A DNA stretch of 64,000 bases from Metridium senile (GCA_949775045.1 OX459095.1:35702768-35766767), one strand, 5' to 3'. Shown: positions 32,580-43,380, counted from the first letter of the stretch. Numbers and translations are program-made. Notes: generated from the letters alone by a model not told the origin.

Positions 32580-32899
32580 TTTTTATTATACCATATATAT
32601 CTTTAAACCTTAATTTATGTTCGTTATCATAGATAAATACCCTATGATAATGATGTGGGGGTGGGGTGGTCATGTCAATTAATAATGATTGACATGCGGG
32701 TTGATGATTGACACCTATGTTATTATGTGTTAGTAAAATTTTGACTTGGAATTTTGACCTTTTGGGGTGGGGTGGGGTGGGTTGGGTCAAGACAGTATAA
32801 GGATTGACAAGCGGGTTTATGAATGATGGGTGCCAATCCTTAGTAATTTTTTAACTCGTGATTCTGACCTTGTCCCAGAATCCGCTTTTTACTACTACT
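32425..32899 (-). repeat. Polinton right ITR
   Basis: Exact inverted copy of 19219-19693, ending ACTACTACT before AAACGA. It contains the promoter and first 51 codons of the cysteine-repeat gene. Confidence 0.95.
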
Positions 32900-32925
32900 A
32901 AACGAGTATTAAGAGAATTATTCAT
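32900..32925 (-). pseudogene. Stranded start of the split C2H2 gene
   Basis: ATG at 32925-32923 opens MNNSLNTR, whose frame continues at 19213 on the other side of the Polinton. Upstream (to about 33060) lies a plausible 5' UTR with GCGGGAAAA. This dates the Polinton as younger than the transposon. Confidence 0.7.
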
Positions 32926-34860
32926 AATAAAAAACCTTTGCAACAAGAAAACAAACAATTAAAATGTTGCACACTGCTCACAGCAGTGTTACAAAAATGC
33001 GAGCGCGCGCGTACACCAACTTTTCCCGCCAAAACAACTGAGAAAATAGTAAAATAGTATATCTTAGAGTAAAAACTCAATAAAAACACATTTTAACATG
33101 AACAATACATTTATTAATACAAAAGAATGGAGATTACACATCAAAGTTTTACTCAAACCTGGACACAGATGCTTTCCTGCCTTATAACGGATAACATTTC
33201 ATGAGATGAACGGACTCGTCTTCACCACTTGCACCAAAAGGAGTAGACACCCAACGATAATACCCATAAAACAAGCGAATTATCCACAATTTTTCATTAT
33301 CGTAACGTAAACATTGACATTTGTTTAGTTTATAAAAGTGAAGAGGAAAAAAATAACTCCTGTCAATTGTTTTTATAAAAAAAGGCACACGGCTTGAGCC
33401 CAAATTCAAGATGGCGGCTCTTGTTGTGTCAAATTGAAGCGCGCGAGGGTTGTTGGGATTGATTCTTTTCTTGAAGCGGAAATCATGCATTGCGCGCATT
33501 TTGAGATCACCTGGACATTGTTCATAGTTCAACTGCCAAGCTTGAAAATCCTTCAATAAACTGTGCCGAGGGAAGCAATTTGAAGACAGTTTTCATAACA
33601 AACAAGGTCGCTTCTTTATCAATTTGTTTTAAATTGCTGTAGTCTTTTAATATTCTTCCACGAAGGTATCTACAAATACGTTTTCTTGATCTTTTGGAAT
33701 CAGTCTTTTGCTTTTCTTCACTATAATTTCTTCGTTTTTGTGTCCTTCAAGTTTATGTTCTTCTTCGGTCACAACTCTCTTTATTTTCTTCGAAGTTCAT
33801 CTTTCTCCGTTGTTATTTTGAATTAATGAACTGAGCTCTAATATTAGCAAGTAGTATTTTGTTGTTGTTTGTTTGCCTTTTTTAAGATAAAAGAAAACTT
33901 TGCTTTGTTGGTCTAGTGCTATTTGGCGCGCGCGCAATCTCGAGCCCAGCGTCACGTCTGGCTTTTTGTCAGCGGTCTTATGGCGCCCGACATTAGACTC
34001 TGGGGGAACGGAATTTTCAGCTCCGATTTTGGAGTTCCGGTTTCTATTGCGCATGCTTAGTTAATATTATAATGATCTGTGGGTTTGGGCATCCTGTGTT
34101 ACTTAGTACGTTAATGACATTCAAAATATTATTGACCTAGTAGCATTTTAAATATTTTCTAAGCCAAAATATAAACATTTTCCTCACTAATGAAACATTT
34201 AAAGTTTAGGAAGGTTTTTTAACGGCCATCAGGGTTTATATAATGATATAAAAACGCGTCTAAATCTCCTTCAATTCAGATCACTTTAGCCGTCGATTTA
34301 TTTATAGTTTTCCAACGGTTATTAGTTTGCTTTCGTGGTACGATTGACCTTTAGTAAATAACTGGATGTCAGAGGAGTATTTTGTGTGTATTGGTGTATT
34401 CTAATTTGCTTCGCGACTCAATAATCATCGCTTAACTTAGGATAACTTAGCGGCGATACAATATCTCTTCGCTTCGCGACTCGTATATTTCATAAACGAC
34501 GATATTTAATATTCTATCTAGTATTAAAGAACCGTTGACGTCGTATTACATGTAATCGCAAAATTTACATTTTGAATGTACATTTGTTTACATGATGGAC
34601 CAATCAGAGATTTTACTTCGTCTGTTTCCGGTCTGACCATTGTATTTTCAAGGGCCAATCAGCATAAGCAGAGAATTCCGGTCCCCCAGAGTCTTACGTT
34701 ACTCGGCTGGCCAAGAGGAACGAAGGCTCGGGGTTCGAGATTGGCGCGCGCGTCACTTTTGTTCCCGCCGAAATGTAACAGCCAATCAGCATCGCGATGG
34801 GCGCGGACGTACGTCGGACGTACGCTTGGGATACCTGTGTAAAAACCATCGAAAATAGAC
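32926..34860. other. Transposon interior with possible minus-strand exons
   Basis: Two minus-strand open stretches (33182-33556 and about 33544-33790, the latter ending FKLLPSAQFIEGFSSLAVEL) have no recognised domain and no clear splice frame. AAGATGGCGGC near 33409 is promoter-like. I see no secure gene here. Confidence 0.4.
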
Positions 34861-34884
34861 TCGATGCATTACCATTTTTTCTTA

Positions 34885-34935
34885 AGTATGGTGCTCCGCT
34901 CGCGCGGGCCTTTGGCCCGCGCGGGAGCTCCGCTA
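34885..34935. repeat. GC-rich palindrome
   Basis: GCTCCGCTCGCGCGGGCC faces its complement around TTTGGCC, ending GGGAGCTCCGC. It immediately precedes the Tc1-like coding fragment and may be a terminal or fold-back part of that element. Confidence 0.6.
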
Positions 34936-34938
34936 AAA

Positions 34939-35347
34939 ATGTACAGGATAAACACAAAGGGAAGAACGTTTATTAAAGGTCAAGCACTAGGTTCTAATCT
35001 CAGAAAATTAATTATTGATGAAATAGTTCGACTTGGAGGCGATGTCGCGAGTGGTTATTTTCCTGGACAATTTTCTGACGTTGCGAATACATATAAAGTA
35101 AGTCGCGACACTGTTAAGAATATTTGGAACCGTTTGCACAATGATGGTACATTTGATCCTAAGAAAAATACGGGAGCAGGATATCCTTCAAGTTTGACTC
35201 AGGGAGATTTACAGCTTATCGAAGTTTTAAAGAACGATAGACCTACCTGTTCTCTAAAAGAAATCCATGAGAAACTTGAGGAGTTTGGTAATATTCCCAA
35301 CGGAACGTCTCAATCGTCAATCTCCCGCGCACTGAAAGGACGAATGG
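34939..35347 (+). pseudogene. Tc1-like transposase fragment, N-terminal half
   Basis: Encodes the paired-type helix-turn-helix half (VANTYKVSRDTVKNIWNRL, then ISRALKGRM) of a Tc1/mariner transposase. The catalytic DDE half is missing. At about 35347 the frame runs into antisense PB1-gene sequence, so the fragment is truncated at the junction. Non-functional. Confidence 0.75.
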
Positions 35348-36001
35348 TATCCAGTTGTGTCCAGTTTTTAAATGACATTGTCCACAAATAGTTAGACGAC
35401 CAGAATTAAGACCTTGTGCTCGAGCGAGTTGTCGTTCAAATGCGTCTTTAGCTGCTTTCGCGTTGTTTAGTTCTGTTTTGACGCTAGTAATACTTTCGCG
35501 TTTTCGTTGCAGCATTCTTTCCACGGGACTATCATTATGAATTTCCTTTACTCCAGATGTTCCAGGAGCTGTTGGTCTTTTTGTAGGTGTAAATAATTCT
35601 CTTTTCGAAGAACCAGCATTGTTTGCCCGGGTGTTTGCCGACATGACACCTGATTCACGACGTCTCTCGATAATCTCTGGTGTGGATTGTGGCTGCCATT
35701 CGATTTTGACGGTTAATCTTCTAAATGTTGCTCCTTGCACGATACTAGCACATCGTAAGGCTTCATGAAGTGTATCTTCGCTACGAAGGTTTACAAATGT
35801 CTGTTCGTCATCTCTGTATTTGATTCTAAGTTCTGTATCGGGAATGAATTGCAAGCAGTCGACTTTAGATCTGACGGCTTTCAAAAGATCTTCGAACGTT
35901 TTAAGTTCCGTTTCCTCTAAGGCTATCACAACGGCGCGGTCCTCTGAGAAAGATATATTGTAGAAAACTTTAAGTTGAATCATTGTGGACCTAGACAGCA
36001 C
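35348..36001 (-). pseudogene. PB1-domain, coiled-coil protein gene, 3'-truncated
   Basis: On the minus strand the frame opens near the right TIR, with MIQLKVFYN at 35983 the likelier start. Residues after the start resemble a PB1/ubiquitin-like domain (KTFEDLLKAVRSKV...RIKYRDDEQTFVNL). A linker and a coiled coil follow (VKTELNNAKAAKDAFERQLA), then LTICGQCHLKTGHN, half of a zinc knuckle. The downstream part is lost where the Tc1-like fragment begins. PB1 domains mediate protein-protein pairing. A role in transposition is inferred only from its place just inside the TIR. Confidence 0.65.
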
Positions 36002-36033
36002 TCGACACTGACTTTCTCACAAGATGGTGCTTG

Positions 36034-36162
36034 TGATTTTCGCGCCTTTAGCCGTATGACATGTCAATTATTGACATGTTGCCCCTGGTAACATCATACT
36101 ATAAACGTCAAAACTACGTAACAAAACTTGGGCTGTGCCAAACTTAAGTGCAAGGCGTAGTA
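36034..36162 (-). repeat. Right terminal inverted repeat of the large transposon
   Basis: Complement of 12808-12936 with two mismatches. Confidence 0.85.
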
Positions 36163-36800
36163 CAAGAGATCATCTTTTACAGTTTTCAAGTTTGATCGCT
36201 TGTGCATTAGTATGTGCTTATAGAATCTTTGTTTTACAAATATTTTCTTAGAAACACCAACACCACGAAAACCAATTTGATCTGTTTTTAGGATTGTCTA
36301 CTTCAGTTATTTTCTTACAAACACTGTCGACGCAGCCCACACTAATTTAACCACTATAGTTTATGACATGTAAATGTCGAGACACCAACGCAGCCATGGT
36401 TTAGAACCGACTTACGGACATTCTTGTTTTTCTTTTGCCGATGCTTTATATTTTATATGAAAAAGTGAACTCAACATTTGTAAAATATAAATGTCCATAA
36501 CCGTAATAAAGTCTATGCAACAATGTAATGTTCTGTTTATTATATAGATACATCAATGCTCACAGTTCTTTTTGAATTTTTGCCATTATTGTTTATGTAA
36601 AAAATAACAGTAGAGTTTAAATCAAGCAATATCTTGACAAAAAAAAATGTTTTTTAGTGCTTGATTTGAGGCCGTTTATGAAATTTACAAGGTTTCATTC
36701 ATTTATGTAAGTTTCAAAACAAACCAGAAATCAAATACCTTGTACACATGCTTTGATACCTACATTGACGTCACGGAATGCTCTCGTTTTCAGATCACTT
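36163..36800. other. Non-coding flank
   Basis: AT-rich; holds one copy (36581-36649) of a direct repeat also found at 38116-38181. No gene seen. Confidence 0.5.
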
Positions 36801-38181
36801 TTTCAGTATCAGTATCAGTATCAGTTTTATTCCACTATTAAACGATTAGTTACTCAGTGGGGACATATTACTACAGAGAAACAAAATTCTGTTGTAGTAG
36901 TCCATTGAAGGCTTTTCTGTCTTGCGTAGATCTTTTAGCTTGTTCTTTATCAACATTTAGCAGTTTCTCTATTTTGATCCAAGGATCTCTAACAAATTTG
37001 GCTGATGGGTTTATGAATAGTAATTGTTTCGTCAAGTGCGAGTTCGTTCTTCTGCACACGTGTGCGATATACTTCAAATATCTTATGTATATATAATCTC
37101 GTATTGATGAGGTTCCAACAATTCTCTCCAGATCTATGTTTCTGTATTTAAGTGCATACGTTTCTTCTCCTTCACTGTTCGTTTTTCGTTCCCATCCATT
37201 CCTTACCATTCTTCTCAGGAAACCATACCAACACGATTCTAACTTTTTCATTTCATTTTCTTTCGGTAGCTGAGCCTCAGTACAGTAAGTAAGTCTTGAT
37301 CTAATACAGGATTCAAGCAATTTTTTACGGGTTTTCATTGACACGGCTTTGTGATCAGTCAATACGTTCTTTAGTTCATGAAATTTCCCATTTGCACTAA
37401 GCATTCTATTATCCACAAACGATTCCTTCATGTCACTATAAAACATATGACCAAGGTACTTAAATTCTTTCACATTTACAATTTCATTCCCAGCAATTTT
37501 CAGAATACTCCTTTCATTCATAAGTTCTGTATCGTTAAATACTTGTGTCTTTGTTTTCTTAAAACTTATTTCCAGACCATACCTTAAACATGTCTTGTGA
37601 ATGATTTCTAGGATTTCCTGTAGTACATTAAGATCTTTAGATAGAACTACAGCATCATCAGCATATAGAAGCCATTTTTCACGTCCACCCTGCCACAGGA
37701 AGACCAAAAAGGCACTTTAAAGATCAATAACTCCCGTGTAGGACCTGTCCGATTTGTTCATAGGATTTGTCCAAATGTATATCCTTTGAAAGCTGACGAA
37801 GCCTAGAACTCAGTGACCAAAGTGGTCTGATAGTAGGGGTTATATGAGTTACCAAGGCAGTATATTTATAGTTATTATTGTTGAAAATGATGATTATATT
37901 TCGATAGCCAAAATAATGATTGAGTCTATCATGCAAACATTGTCTCCCCCTGGAAATCTCACTGAAACGAGCTTGACGAATACTTCCAGCGAAGAATAAA
38001 GTTTGACATAATAAATAAGTAAATAAAAGAACACTGACCTGACAATCTTGACCTCATTGAAAGAAACGTAGTCTGCGCGCGCATTGCTTGTTTTATTTAT
38101 TCTCCAGTATATGTAGCCCATTATTGTTTATGTGAAAAATAACAGTAGAGTTTAAATCAAGGAATATCTTGACAAAAAAAG
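36581..38181. repeat. Direct repeat pair of about 66 bp around the LINE
   Basis: CCATTATTGTTTATGT followed by AACAGTAGAGTTTAAATCAA occurs at 36581-36649 and 38116-38181 with few differences. Too long for an ordinary LINE target duplication. Confidence 0.7.
36802..37707 (-). pseudogene. LINE fragment: reverse transcriptase C-terminal half
   Basis: YADDAVVLSKD is the reverse-transcriptase catalytic motif with two aspartates. It is followed by a thumb/connection region with LESCWYGFLRRMVRNGW. The 278-codon frame is open to its stop. The 3' side ends in (CAGTAT)n at about 36806-36825, a repeat tail of the kind found on several LINE clades. The N-terminal half (endonuclease, early RT motifs) is missing. 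The decayed fragment at 62505-62880 is a relative. Confidence 0.85.
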
Positions 38182-39570
38182 TGTATATAGCCCAGGAACG
38201 CTCGTCCACAAGTACAAATTAAAGGAATACCGTCAAAAGTAGTGTTGCTACTCGCTTTGCCTGCGTTACATCTTATTTGCGCCCTCCGGTGGCCTTCTAT
38301 CTAATGCTCGATACTCTATATCCCATAAGAAACTCGCGCTCATTATTTAACCCTTACTAAATTAAAGCTATCTGCCAGTAGCGTCAATGTTGGGTTTTAT
38401 TGGTCTTCAATAAAAGAAAATTGTATTGAAAGCAGTTCTAGTTTTTAACTAATATAGTGATCGACACCAAAGTTAATGAGTTAATTCATCAGTTTTATTG
38501 CTTCTTAATTTTTAAAATCATAAACTAACATTAATCATCATATTAAATCTTTCATATAAAAATTATTCATCCAAGTAATTTGATTGGATAAGTTTTGAGT
38601 CCTATTTTGCAGTTGTCAGTGAAAGTGAAGTTAAAAAAGAATCGCTAGTTCGGCCACCTTTGAAGTTCCTTTTACTTTTATAAATTCACATATGAATGTG
38701 AAACAGTTCCCTTTCAAATGACAGCATATCTAAATCACGATAATAGAAATGGCTGCTTAGTTGTTTAACGCTTTAGAATATACGGTACAAAAATGTTTGG
38801 ATTCCTTGTATCTCTACCGTGACGCGATGTCGTATATGCGCGAAATTATGCGCAGTTGTCTAGTTTTTGTATAGTAGTCAGCCACCTTAAGAAGTCTTTT
38901 TAGTGTTTCTGTTCAGACTGTCACTGGAAATGATTTTGTTAGCAATAAATTATTTGCATTGGAATATCTGCCGTCTTGGGTACGCCATCTTTGATTTTGA
39001 CATTTTAAAATTATATGTGCATCTTATTAGCATAAATTACTTTTAATCAATCAAATTTTATTTAATTTGATTAGATATTGTGAATTAGGCGGGAAACCAT
39101 AGAAAATCTGGAAATTATATTGAAAAATAACAACATCACTGAATTTTGTAAAACCTACACGGTTACCATGGAAACAATCAATGAACATGAATCATTATGT
39201 CGGTTGGAAGGCATAATTACATTATTACTCACTTGACATTTAAAAAAAAAAGATATGTCTGAATACAATAGAGAAATTGTTTTGAAAGATAGATTGCTGT
39301 CGAAATAGACAATGTTGCGACGTCCCGATTTTTCTTGACTGGCTAGCCTCGTTCCCACATTAAAACACAAAATATTTTTCATATGTACAAGAAGCTAACC
39401 AGGCAAGAACAAGTGTTATTCAAATTGGCTGCCACAATCGCGTCGGTCATGGCATATAAGTTGTTTTATGGAACAGACAGAGTGAAACTTTCTCTTATTA
39501 GCGAAACCATTGCATTTCGTAGTGCATATCTATCTATCCATATCTATCCCCAATATAGTCAACGTGTTTG
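38182..39570. other. Intergenic sequence
   Basis: No recognisable gene. Only short frames without domains. Confidence 0.5.
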
Positions 39571-39572
39571 TT

Positions 39573-39719
39573 TTAATCTTCTAATGGCACCATCTCTCTT
39601 AATGACAATCGTCTTATTTCTGCATACTCTGTACTTAAGTGCTGCCCTTGGGTATCACGATTGCTTTCAAATCCAGCAAGCTCTGCGTACACGACATTAC
39701 TAGTACTGGTCTGTTTTTC
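39573..39719 (-). CDS. Tail exon with ITIM- and ITSM-like tyrosine motifs
   Basis: A 48-codon terminal exon after a strong acceptor (TTACAG). It encodes VVYAEL, which fits the ITIM pattern [VILS]-x-Y-x-x-[LVI], then 21 residues later TEYAEI, which fits the ITSM pattern T-x-Y-x-x-[VI]. It ends SLREMVPLED and a stop. Phosphorylated ITIM/ITSM motifs recruit SH2 phosphatases or adaptors in animal immune receptors. I assign it to the minus-strand membrane-protein gene (exons at 50577, 46430, 45516 and 43872) by strand and order. The phase with the last secure exon (43682) does not match directly, so at least one linking exon is missing from my model. Confidence 0.55.
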   Translation of the reverse strand, partial: EKQTSTSNVVYAELAGFESNRDTQGQHLSTEYAEIRRLSLREMVPLED

Positions 39720-39742
39720 CTGTAACAGCAGATAATTCTTAT

Positions 39743-40345
39743 TAGGTAATGTCACGAGGTAAAAACCCTTATTTGGAAATGTCACGAGGTTTAAGTACGT
39801 ATCAGGTAATGTCACGAAGGAAGAGTATCTTTATCAGGTAATGTTACGAGAGTAAAGTATCCGTATTAGGTAATGTCACGCAGTTTAAGTATCCGTATCA
39901 GGTAATGTCACGAGGGTAATGTATCCGTATCAGGTAATGTCATGAGGGTAAAGTATCCGTATTAGGTAATGTCACGAGAGTAAAGTATCCGTATTAGGTA
40001 ATGTCACGAGGGTAAAGTATCCGTATTAGGTAATGTCACGAGAGTAAAGTATCCGTATTAGGTAATGTCACGAGGGTAAAGTATCCGTATTAGGTAATGT
40101 CACGAGAGTAAAGTATCCGTATTAGGTAATGTCACGAGAGTAAAGTATCCGTATTAGGTAATGTCACGAGAGTAAAGTATCCGTATTAGGTAATGTCACG
40201 AGAGTAAAGTATCCGTATTAGGTAATGTCACGAGAGTAAAGTATCCGTATTAGGTAATGTCACGAGAGTAAAGTATCCGTATTAGGTAATGTCACGAGAG
40301 TAAAGTATCCGTATTAGGTAATGTCACGAGAGTAAAGTATCTTTT
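39743..40345. repeat. 32-bp tandem array, about 19 copies
   Basis: The unit is GGTAATGTCACGAGAGTAAA followed by GTATCCGTATTA. Central copies are nearly identical and copies near 39743-39900 are diverged, the usual gradient of a minisatellite. It starts 24 bp upstream of the tail-exon acceptor, in the intron. Confidence 0.95.
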
Positions 40346-40402
40346 TTAGGCAATGTCGCGTTATATATAGTTGTTTTTTTATATTCTATATATGGTTAAT
40401 CA

Positions 40403-40478
40403 CCCTCGAAGCCGTTATTAGTGTCGGGCTTCCTGTCCCTCCCCAGGAGAAGCCCTACACTAATAACGGCTGCGAGGG
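40403..40478. repeat. Short fold-back
   Basis: CCCTCGAAGCCGTTATTAGT pairs with the complement at the right around CTGTCCCTCCCCAG. Arms of about 33 bp with few mismatches. Confidence 0.85.
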
Positions 40479-40737
40479 AGACTTCTATATGGTGTGCTTT
40501 TAATAAAGTGGCTTATTTAGTGTTAATTAACATATTTTGTCATGTGGGAGAAAACACCCCAGAAATGGTAAATGTCATTTAATGTTACGACCTGTTTTAT
40601 TGTTGTCCTAGTATTGATCAGACCGAATCCTTATCCGAAATATTATATCACATAAACTGGGCCGAATCATTTGCATATCAAATATCTATTGTTCTGTTGC
40701 AATCTCAACCTGTTAAAAAAAGAAAAAATCTCGCGCG

Positions 40738-42111
40738 TGTATCACCCGTAAATGTAATAACAACCGTAAATGTAATACCCACCGTAAATGTAATAAAAAT
40801 CAACCGTAAATGTAATACCCACCGTAAATGTAATAACTATCAACCGTAAATGTAATAGCCGACCCCACCGTAAATGTAATAAAATTTAACCATAAATGTA
40901 ATAATCGAAACCCACCGTAAATGTAATAACATTCAACCGTAAATGTAACAAGTGTTTATATTGTCATTTAACTGAACTTCAATACAGCATTGCATAACAA
41001 TTAGTATTCCCTCCCTTACTTTAAATGAACACGTGACATTATGACGTCAGCAACTAAAGGGAATATCTCTTTTTTTCTTCCAAAGTGATCTTGAACTTCT
41101 GTTTGATATAAATGGTGAATGGGAATGCTGAATGTACTGTAGTGATTGTGAGTACCCTGTTATATTGGTAAACAATATAAGGCTTGTACAAAACTTTCAG
41201 CTTTTAATTAGCATCTACATAAAATGATATTTTTACATAATTTTCAAGTACGAATGCAAATTAAAACACGCGAGTAGCCGAACTATCAGTAGGATGAATA
41301 ATGGGAAACTGAAAATGGGACTCTCAGTAGAAATGTGCAACGAAAAGATAGGAAAAAGAAACACAGTCAAGATAGAGTCAGTGATCAGAACGGTTTTTAC
41401 TTTTGCACTTTGGGAGTTTTGGGATTCGAATCCCGTCCTGAATTGAGGCTTTATTTTTTCTCTGATTCCTTTTAGTTTAAATCCAGTGTCTCGGCCATGC
41501 TTGTAAATATCTAGCTGGATTACCTTCTTGCAATTTGAGAATCTTCAGTTATGAAAAGCTGCCGAGTTACCTGCCGAGTCACCTGTAATATATATACATG
41601 AACCCTTACGAAATAATTTTTTTTAAATTGAAATTGCATAAGAGGCTGGAGAAATATTATTGAAGCCCACAGAGCTCACATATTATGTAGGACGTCTTTC
41701 TATAAGGTGTCACGGAGTGCCGGTCTAGAGCCAATCATACGCATGTGCATGTCGCGGAAAATATTATACATATTTTACAGATCTTTAATTCTTCCAATTA
41801 TGCACTATACATTTCCCCTTTGGTTGATGACGTCATGACGTCACAATGCTGTATTGCAATGTTGTATTAAAGTTCAGTTAAATGACAGTGTAAACACTTG
41901 TTACATTTACGGTTGAATGTTATTACATTTACGGTGGGTTTCGATTATTACATTTATGGTTAAATTTTATTACATTTACGGTGGGGTTGGTTATTACATT
42001 TACAGTTGATAGTTATTACATTTACGGTGGGTATTACATTTACGGTTGATTTCTATTACATTTACGGTGGGTATTACATTTACGGTTGTTATTACATTTA
42101 CGGGTGATACA
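40738..42111. mobile_element. Non-autonomous transposon with repeated subterminal motif
   Basis: The termini are TGTATCACCCG in inverted orientation. Ten copies of CCGTAAATGTAATA lie in the left 240 bp and ten inverted copies in the right 240 bp. Contexts alternate AACC/CACC, so the real unit is a dimer. GCGCG on both flanks may be the target duplication. The middle holds a tRNA-like box but no protein frame. Confidence 0.85.
41395..41480 (+). repeat. Possible tRNA-derived SINE remnant
   Basis: GGGATTCGAATCCCG resembles a T-arm / pol III B box. A convincing A box is not seen. Confidence 0.3.
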
Positions 42112-42422
42112 GCGCGCTAATCAAAGTCTTTTGTTACTTCTCACCTACAATACCATATATGGTAATGGAATTGTTTTCAAGATTGCATACGGTATTTCTG
42201 ATACGTATAATCATTTGATTTTTTTTCTACACTAAGGTTTTCGCGAGTTATGATCTGAGTTGCTACTTTTTCATCGAAGAAGGTTGTATTAGTTTTAAAT
42301 TAGTTTTTGTATTAGTTGTTGTTGTTGTTGTTGTTGTTGTGCGTTCGTTTGTGGAAATTAAACTGTTTCTACAATTGAGTCGGACCCAGTTCCATCTTTG
42401 TCGACATATTGTATATTGTTAG

Positions 42423-42552
42423 GGGCTGTTTATATGAAAGCGAGTTGTCCCTGCTAGCCGGGATAACTCGTTTGTTTTGTATTCCCCGGGGGACTCAAAA
42501 CAATAGAGTTATCCCGGCTAGCAGGGACAACTCGCCTTCATATAAACAGCCC
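42423..42552. mobile_element. Fold-back MITE
   Basis: GGGCTGTTTATATGAAAGCG at the left, complement at the right. Internal GTTGTCCCTGCTAGCCGGGA is also inverted-repeated. Confidence 0.85.
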
Positions 42553-42653
42553 TTTAGAATCAAATTCTGTCAGAACTCAAATTGGGAAACTTTAATCTGC
42601 TTAATATATTACCTTTTCGTGTTTCTTAACCTTAGCATAAACGGGTTCCTTAC

Positions 42654-42740
42654 TGCTTTGTTTCGTGCTTTCGTTGTCTTTTTTTATTGCTGTATTTTGG
42701 CTTTGTTGTTCGCTCTCCCTCAGCGTCCATATTTGGTCTT
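42654..42740 (-). CDS. Candidate linking exon of the minus membrane-protein gene
   Basis: An 87-bp open stretch between TTTTAAG and GTAAGG. In phase 1, as required after the exon at 43682, it reads as a polar segment with SEQQSQNTA and KKDNESTKQS. It leaves phase 1, so it does not by itself join to the tail exon. Weak. Confidence 0.25.
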
Positions 42741-42844
42741 CTTAAAACCAATAAATACATCAAATGAGATCAACAAATCACGGTGATAGAGTGGTTAACA
42801 TTAACCTGTGAAACACTCTAGTGTACCACTCTTTAATGCACCCA

Positions 42845-43069
42845 AAGGCCCGGGCAAACGGTTTCAACATTTTTTTCAACATATCTTAGATTTTGTTGAT
42901 TTTGTTGTTTTTGCAATGTTGAAACGCTTTTAACCTCTTTCAACATTGTTGAAACGTGCTGAATCGATGTTGAATTGATGTTAAAAGAGTTTAAAACCGT
43001 TTAAACATTGCCATTCAACAAAATCGATTGGATGTCGAAGCAAATGTTGAAGCCGTTTGCCCGGACCCT
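42845..43069. mobile_element. MITE with GGCCCGGGCAAACGG end
   Basis: Inverted ends AGGCCCGGGCAAACGG and CCGTTTGCCCGGACCCT enclose several copies of CAACATTGTTGAAAC-like words. Related in ends and words to 57416-57776. Confidence 0.7.
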
Positions 43070-43204
43070 TAAATCCTTTGTGTTCTTATGATGTTGTTTG
43101 ACTATTACACTTTAACTAGTACACTTTATTTCATGGGTTAATGGGAACAACTCAAATATAAAGGTGCATGTATTTTATAGAGCAGTTTTCATTAACCAAT
43201 ACAC

Positions 43205-43380
43205 CACTCTTTTAATAGCGTAAATCAGTTTACTCTCTAATGGTACTGCAAAGGTCATGGGTTCAAATCCCGTTGAAGTCCCGAATTTTTTTCGGGCTTC
43301 TATAATTGCAACTGCATAAATTGCTTATTTCTCCGCGACGATCATAATCATACACACATCTCTAATGTGTACCTTTGTTG
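43205..43380 (+). repeat. Possible tRNA-derived SINE
   Basis: GGTCATGGGTTCAAATCCCG resembles a tRNA T-arm and pol III B box, followed by an unrelated AT-rich tail. The A box is unclear. Confidence 0.4.

Larger units (their letters stand above)
19219..32899. mobile_element. Polinton/Maverick (adintovirus-like) element, 13.7 kb, apparently intact
   Basis: The termini are 5'-AG...CT-3' with identical inverted repeats of about 475 bp, flanked by AAACG(A) repeats. It encodes protein-primed DNA polymerase B, retroviral-type integrase, capsid protein, packaging ATPase, a candidate penton, several membrane proteins and a cysteine-repeat protein. All large frames are open. Base composition is more balanced than the flanks and the frames are intronless, as expected for a virus-like insert. 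It is shorter than many Polintons (15-20 kb), and no adenain-like protease was found. Confidence 0.95.
12808..36162. mobile_element. DNA transposon with 129-bp TIRs, hosting a Polinton
   Basis: Inverted repeats at 12808-12936 and 36034-36162 match with only two mismatches that I could see. The termini read TACTACGCC. TA is palindromic, so TA may be the duplicated target with the TIR starting at CTACGCC. Without the 13.7-kb Polinton the element is about 9.7 kb. It carries two minus-strand genes, a C2H2/candidate-transposase gene and a PB1-domain gene, whose start lies about 30 bp inside the right TIR. I cannot place it in a named superfamily. Confidence 0.7.

Noticed and set aside
39743..40345. 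Regular 32-bp repeats suggesting a CRISPR array
   Set aside because: The repeats are contiguous with no unique spacers, and the genome is eukaryotic. It is a minisatellite.
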